Shown here in pieces: positions 7,531-10,429 of a stretch of 10,429 nt of DNA. How positions within the stretch are numbered: the first letter of the stretch is position 1; each line of letters starts with the position of its first letter. The notes under the pieces were generated by a model. That model ran no database searches. It saw nothing but the letters and a program-made list of their open reading frames with translations, and had not been told where the DNA came from. Source of the DNA: Acidobacteriota bacterium (GTDB taxonomy: Bacteria > Acidobacteriota > Holophagae > Thermotomaculales > Thermotomaculaceae); the NCBI GenBank assembly GCA_027067895.1, contig JAMOUY010000140.1, forward strand, positions 1 to 10,429. The letters run 5' to 3'. A program made the translations under genes and the position numbers.

Positions 7531-8145
7531 TTACCCTCCGATATGTTTGGTAATCGTTAATGTTTTCCCTCTGTCTTCAAATGAGACTTCATCCGCGCTG
7601 TTTTTAATAATAAAAATCCCTCTGCCGTATTCTTCCATTGGGTGTGGAGGGGATTCAATTTCCAACGCCTTTGTATAATCAAACCCGTCTCCGCTGTCAG
7701 AGATTTTAAAGTAAAATTCCTCAGGTGATATACGGCTTTCTATCTTCACTATTTTATCAAAAAGTTGAGGGTTTGTCTTGGCTATGTGTTTTTCAAATTC
7801 AAGTATGGATTTTTCTTTCCTGAATTCTTTCGGCATTTTTAAATTTCCGTGGTATACCGCGTTGGACAAAGCCTCGCTTATTAAAAGCATAATATCCGTT
7901 TTTGTGTTTGTGTCAATAAATTCAAGGGTATCAAGAACGAGTTCAAAAAACATAACAACTTTTTCTATGTGCTGTCTTGTACTGTTTTGCACAATTTTAC
8001 AGGAAATGCTTGTGAATTTATCTTGAAGAAAATTTTTCTTTAAAGAATTAAAAAAATTCTCGTTTAGGTTAAAATCTTTTTTTATTTCCTTTTCCATGTT
8101 TTGTTTTTTAGCAATTAGCTCTATTTTAAAATCTTTTTTTTTCAT
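7531..8145 (-). CDS. RsbW-like serine kinase / anti-sigma ATP-binding protein (HATPase_c_2)
   Basis: RsbW-type GHKL proteins phosphorylate a STAS antagonist and, when free, hold a target such as a sigma factor. Numbered from the ATG at 8145 (204 residues), the N box is ISEALSNAVYHGN (E91, N95), the G1 box ISDSGDGFD (D150, G152, G154) and the G2 box EYGRGIFII (G174, G176). About 45 charged, lysine-rich residues precede the domain. An insertion of roughly 35 residues (about 103-138) separates the N and G1 boxes, as in many kinases encoded with SpoIIE-type phosphatases. The frame opens upstream to a TTG at 8163, but that codon has no ribosome site and lies upstream of the likely -10 box, so the ATG is preferred. 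The ATG also has no Shine-Dalgarno; the candidate promoter predicts a leaderless mRNA. It is the first gene of the three-gene module. No partner sigma factor is in the window. Confidence 0.88.
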   Translation of the reverse strand: MKKKDFKIELIAKKQNMEKEIKKDFNLNENFFNSLKKNFLQDKFTSISCKIVQNSTRQHIEKVVMFFELVLDTLEFIDTNTKTDIMLLISEALSNAVYHGNLKMPKEFRKEKSILEFEKHIAKTNPQLFDKIVKIESRISPEEFYFKISDSGDGFDYTKALEIESPPHPMEEYGRGIFIIKNSADEVSFEDRGKTLTITKHIGG

Positions 8146-8151
8146 ATACCC

Positions 8152-8179
8152 ATTATAGAACAAATTGTTTAAAAATCAA
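8152..8179 (-). promoter_or_regulatory. Candidate promoter of the kinase-STAS-phosphatase operon, predicting a leaderless mRNA
   Basis: On the minus strand TTGATT (8179-8174, four of six) and a perfect TATAAT (8157-8152) are 16 bases apart. The seventh base after the -10 box is the A of the ATG at 8145, so transcription would start at or beside the start codon. No Shine-Dalgarno precedes either possible start codon, which fits a leaderless message. The -35 is weak and no start site has been measured. Confidence 0.5.
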
Positions 8180-8190
8180 CTTTTGCGGGT

Positions 8191-8219
8191 TTGCTAATGT
8201 AAAATTGTTGTGATAATAT
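8191..8219 (+). promoter_or_regulatory. Weak candidate promoter for the EF-G-like gene
   Basis: TTGCTA (8191-8196) and TAATAT (8214-8219) are 17 bases apart, each matching four of six consensus bases. An alternative -10 is GATAAT (8212-8217), with a 15-base spacer from the same -35. Either would place the start near 8225, about 20 bases before the strong GGAGGAG ribosome site (8246-8252). It lies back to back with the kinase-operon promoter. The choice between boxes is uncertain. Confidence 0.3.
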
Positions 8220-8229
8220 TTTAGTATCA
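8211..8229 (+). promoter_or_regulatory. Operator-like imperfect palindrome over the EF-G-gene -10 region
   Basis: The 19-base stretch TGATAATATTTTAGTATCA has outer arms TGATA/TATCA and an inner TA/TA pair, with one mismatched pair and a 3-base centre. It covers the candidate -10 boxes, the position of a repressor site. The direct repeats ATTGTTGT at 8204-8211 and 8232-8239 flank it. AT-rich sequence makes such symmetry fairly common by chance, so this is only suggestive. Confidence 0.25.
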
Positions 8230-8254
8230 ATATTGTTGTAAGGGTGGAGGAGTT

Positions 8255-10336
8255 ATGAAAGTTTACGAAACCAATAATATCAGGTTGGTTACTCTTGTAG
8301 GTCACGGAGATACTGGAAAGACCTCGTTAACAAGTGCTATGTTGTTTAATGCCGGAGTTACAAACCGTTTAACCAAGGTTGACGACGGCAATGCTATTAC
8401 CGATTATGACCCGGAAGAAATTAAAAGAAAAATTTCATTGACAACTGCTCTTGCCTTTTTTGAAAGAAATAAGGTTAAGGTTAACATACTTGATACCCCG
8501 GGATACGGAAACTTTTTCCCCGAAGCGAGAGGTGCTTTGAGAATTACCGATTATGTCGGATACCTTGTTTGCGGTGTTTCGGGAGTTGAGGTTCAAACCG
8601 AAAAGGCTTGGAAAATTGCAAAAGAGCTCAATAAACCCGGGTTTTTCATTGTTAACAAACTTGACAGGGACAATTCCGATTTCAACAAGGTTGTTGAAGG
8701 GATTCAGAAAAAGTTCGGCACGGAAGCGGTTCCGGTTGCCATTCCAATAGGAAAAGAGTCCGATTTTAAGGGAATGGTTGATATTCTTGGCAATGTTGCC
8801 TATGTTTACCAGACGGACGAAAGCGGAAAATTTGAAAAAACCGATATTCCCGCGGATTTGCAGGACGCCGTTCAGGAAGCAAGGGAAAAACTGATGGAAA
8901 CAATTGCCGAAAGCGACGAAGAGTTGATGGAAAAGTTTTTTGAAGAGGGCGAATTGTCCGATGAAGATATGAAAAAAGGTTTGAGAAAAGCAATCAGAAA
9001 CAGGGTGCTTTTCCCCATTTTCCCGGCTTCCGCAGGGAAAAACATAAATGTTCACCAGATAATGGATTTTATAGTTGACGTTCTTGATTCGCCGTTGAAT
9101 CAGGAAAACGAAGCGACTTTAAACGGCGAAGAGATAAAGGTAAAAATGAATCCGGAAGAAAAAACAAGTATTTTCGTTTTCAAGGTGATTTCAGACCAGC
9201 ATGCCGGAAGAATTAACATTTTCAGGGTAATGTCCGGCGTTTTGAATGCAGACACGGTTTTGAGAAACACCGTGAAAGACGTTGACGAAAAGATTGGTTC
9301 AATATTCCTGTTGCAGGGCAAAGACCATGAAAAGGTTGAAAAACTCTATGCGGGAGACATCGGCGGTGTTGCAAAGTTGAAGGAAACCTTTATATCCGAC
9401 ACTTTGGCGGAAAAGGATTTCCCCGTTGTTTATCCGCCTATTAAATTCCCCGAGCCTGCAATATCTTTTGCAATTGAGCCTAAGTCAAAGGGCGATGAGG
9501 AAAAGATTTCCGCGGCGCTTAAAAAGATTAACGAAGAAGACCCGCTTTTGAAGTTGGAAAGAGACCCGCAAACCCATCAATTGTTGATTTCCGGTTCGGG
9601 GCAGTTGCACGTTGAGGTTGCTCTTGCCAAAATGAAAGACAGATTCAAGGTTGACGCAATTCTTCTTCCGCCTAAGGTTCCTTACAGAGAAACCATTAAA
9701 AAGAAAGTTGACGTTGAAGCCAAATACAAAAAACAGACAGGCGGCAAGGGACAGTATGGCCACTGTAAAATCATTATGGAACCTCTTCCCAGAGGCGAAG
9801 ATTTCCAGTTTGAAGACAAAATTTTCGGCGGAGCAATCCCCAAAACCTATATCCCTGCGGTGGAAAAGGGTATTCAGGAAGCAAGAATGAAGGGATTTCT
9901 CGCAGGCTATCCCGTTGTTGATTTTAAAGTAACCCTTTACGACGGTTCGTACCATGAAGTTGATTCTTCCGAAATGGCTTTTAAAATTGCGGGCTCTATG
10001 GCTTTTAAAAAGGGCATGGAGCAGGCAAAGCCCACATTGCTTGAACCTATTATGCAGGTTGAAATTTACGCCCCCGAAGAGTTTATGGGAGACATTATGG
10101 GTGATTTGAATTCCAGAAGGGGAAGGATTCAGGGAATGGAAGCGGCAGGAGAAAACCAGATAATAAAAGCACTTGTTCCTATGGCTGAAATGCTTACCTA
10201 CGAGTCAACATTGAGGTCAATAACCGGCGGAAGGGGAAGTTTCCACATGGAATTTGCCAGTTATGAAGAAGTGCCGGCGAATATTCAGCAGAAGATTATT
10301 GAAGAGTATAAGAAACAGCAGGAAGAAAACGCTTAA
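8255..10336 (+). CDS. fusA: Elongation factor G-like translational GTPase (EF-G type II / EF-G2 subtype)
   Basis: EF-G drives ribosomal translocation with GTP. This 693-residue protein has the full five-domain length: P-loop GHGDTGKT (16-23), G3 DTPGY (80-84), G4 NKLD (134-137), G5 SAGKN (259-263), domain IV with GGKGQYGHCKI (496-506) and the tip region DGSYHEVD (563-570), and domain V to about 680 with MGDLNSRRGRIQGME. The switch I segment, normally RGITI, reads RKISL (58-62), and a DYDPEEIKR stretch precedes it. Both are marks of the EF-G2-like paralogues rather than the housekeeping EF-G, so a second, canonical fusA is probably elsewhere, away from rpsL/rpsG/tuf, which are absent here. Whether this paralogue supports translocation fully is unknown. 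GGAGG at 8246-8250 supports the ATG. A membrane-protein gene follows after 18 bases, suggesting co-transcription. It is divergent from the partner-switching operon. Confidence 0.92.
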   Translation: MKVYETNNIRLVTLVGHGDTGKTSLTSAMLFNAGVTNRLTKVDDGNAITDYDPEEIKRKISLTTALAFFERNKVKVNILDTPGYGNFFPEARGALRITDYVGYLVCGVSGVEVQTEKAWKIAKELNKPGFFIVNKLDRDNSDFNKVVEGIQKKFGTEAVPVAIPIGKESDFKGMVDILGNVAYVYQTDESGKFEKTDIPADLQDAVQEAREKLMETIAESDEELMEKFFEEGELSDEDMKKGLRKAIRNRVLFPIFPASAGKNINVHQIMDFIVDVLDSPLNQENEATLNGEEIKVKMNPEEKTSIFVFKVISDQHAGRINIFRVMSGVLNADTVLRNTVKDVDEKIGSIFLLQGKDHEKVEKLYAGDIGGVAKLKETFISDTLAEKDFPVVYPPIKFPEPAISFAIEPKSKGDEEKISAALKKINEEDPLLKLERDPQTHQLLISGSGQLHVEVALAKMKDRFKVDAILLPPKVPYRETIKKKVDVEAKYKKQTGGKGQYGHCKIIMEPLPRGEDFQFEDKIFGGAIPKTYIPAVEKGIQEARMKGFLAGYPVVDFKVTLYDGSYHEVDSSEMAFKIAGSMAFKKGMEQAKPTLLEPIMQVEIYAPEEFMGDIMGDLNSRRGRIQGMEAAGENQIIKALVPMAEMLTYESTLRSITGGRGSFHMEFASYEEVPANIQQKIIEEYKKQQEENA

Positions 10337-10354
10337 ATATTTTTGAGGTGATTT

Positions 10355-10429
10355 ATGGGATACGTTGAATTAACGGTAATTTTTGTTTTTATTCTTTACC
10401 TGTTTTCAATTGATTGGAAAAGTTTCTTT
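10355..10429 (+). CDS. N-terminus of an unidentified membrane-anchored protein (3' end cut by window)
   Basis: An ATG at 10355, with GAGGTG (10345-10350) 4 bases before it, opens a frame of 25 codons that runs without a stop to the last base of the window. The sequence starts MGYVELTVIFVFILYLFSID: about 14 hydrophobic residues flanked by acidic and lysine residues, consistent with a membrane segment or signal anchor. The gap to the EF-G-like stop is 18 bases with no terminator, so it is probably in the same transcript. I do not recognise the family from so short a piece. Confidence 0.6.
   Translation, partial: MGYVELTVIFVFILYLFSIDWKSFF

Noticed and set aside
8435..9055. Open frame of 206 codons opposite the EF-G-like gene
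   Set aside because: The product is rich in F, N and R with no family resemblance, and it mirrors conserved EF-G coding sequence, so it is an antisense shadow.

Overview
This is an AT-rich, gene-dense stretch of a bacterial chromosome, roughly 40% GC by eye. It holds eight protein genes, two of them cut by the window edges. There is no RNA gene, mobile element or CRISPR array. A TamB-like envelope protein shows a diderm (outer-membrane) bacterium. The subtype of the EF-G gene (P-loop GHGDTGKT, followed by a DYDPEEIKR stretch) recalls type II EF-Gs of Acidobacteriota-like lineages, but that placement is from memory and weak.

Left part, + strand (1-5478): a likely operon of a biotin carboxylase subunit (5' end missing), a small biotin carboxyl carrier subunit and a large TamB/DUF490 protein, with almost no spacing between genes. 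The first two together correspond to the alpha chain of an acyl-CoA (acetyl/propionyl-type) or related carboxylase, split between the carboxylase and carrier parts. The split carries a textbook -1 slippery heptamer in the correct phase to fuse the two. Next, behind its own candidate promoter, comes hpt (hypoxanthine phosphoribosyltransferase, 5546-6085).

Middle part, - strand (6091-8145): a three-gene partner-switching module, transcribed in the order RsbW-like ATP-binding kinase, STAS anti-sigma-factor antagonist, and response regulator fused to a PP2C/SpoIIE-type phosphatase. The reading frames touch or overlap. The expected logic is that the kinase phosphorylates the STAS serine, and the phosphatase, controlled through its receiver domain, removes that phosphate. 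No sigma factor or histidine kinase lies in the window. A candidate promoter with a perfect TATAAT sits so close to the kinase ATG that the mRNA would be leaderless.

Right part, + strand (8255-10429): a type II EF-G-like GTPase, divergent from the partner-switching operon across about 110 bases that hold candidate back-to-back promoters and an operator-like palindrome. It is followed by the first 25 codons of an unidentified membrane-anchored protein. The strongest items for a second look are the possible programmed frameshift between the carboxylase and carrier genes, and the leaderless start of the kinase operon.
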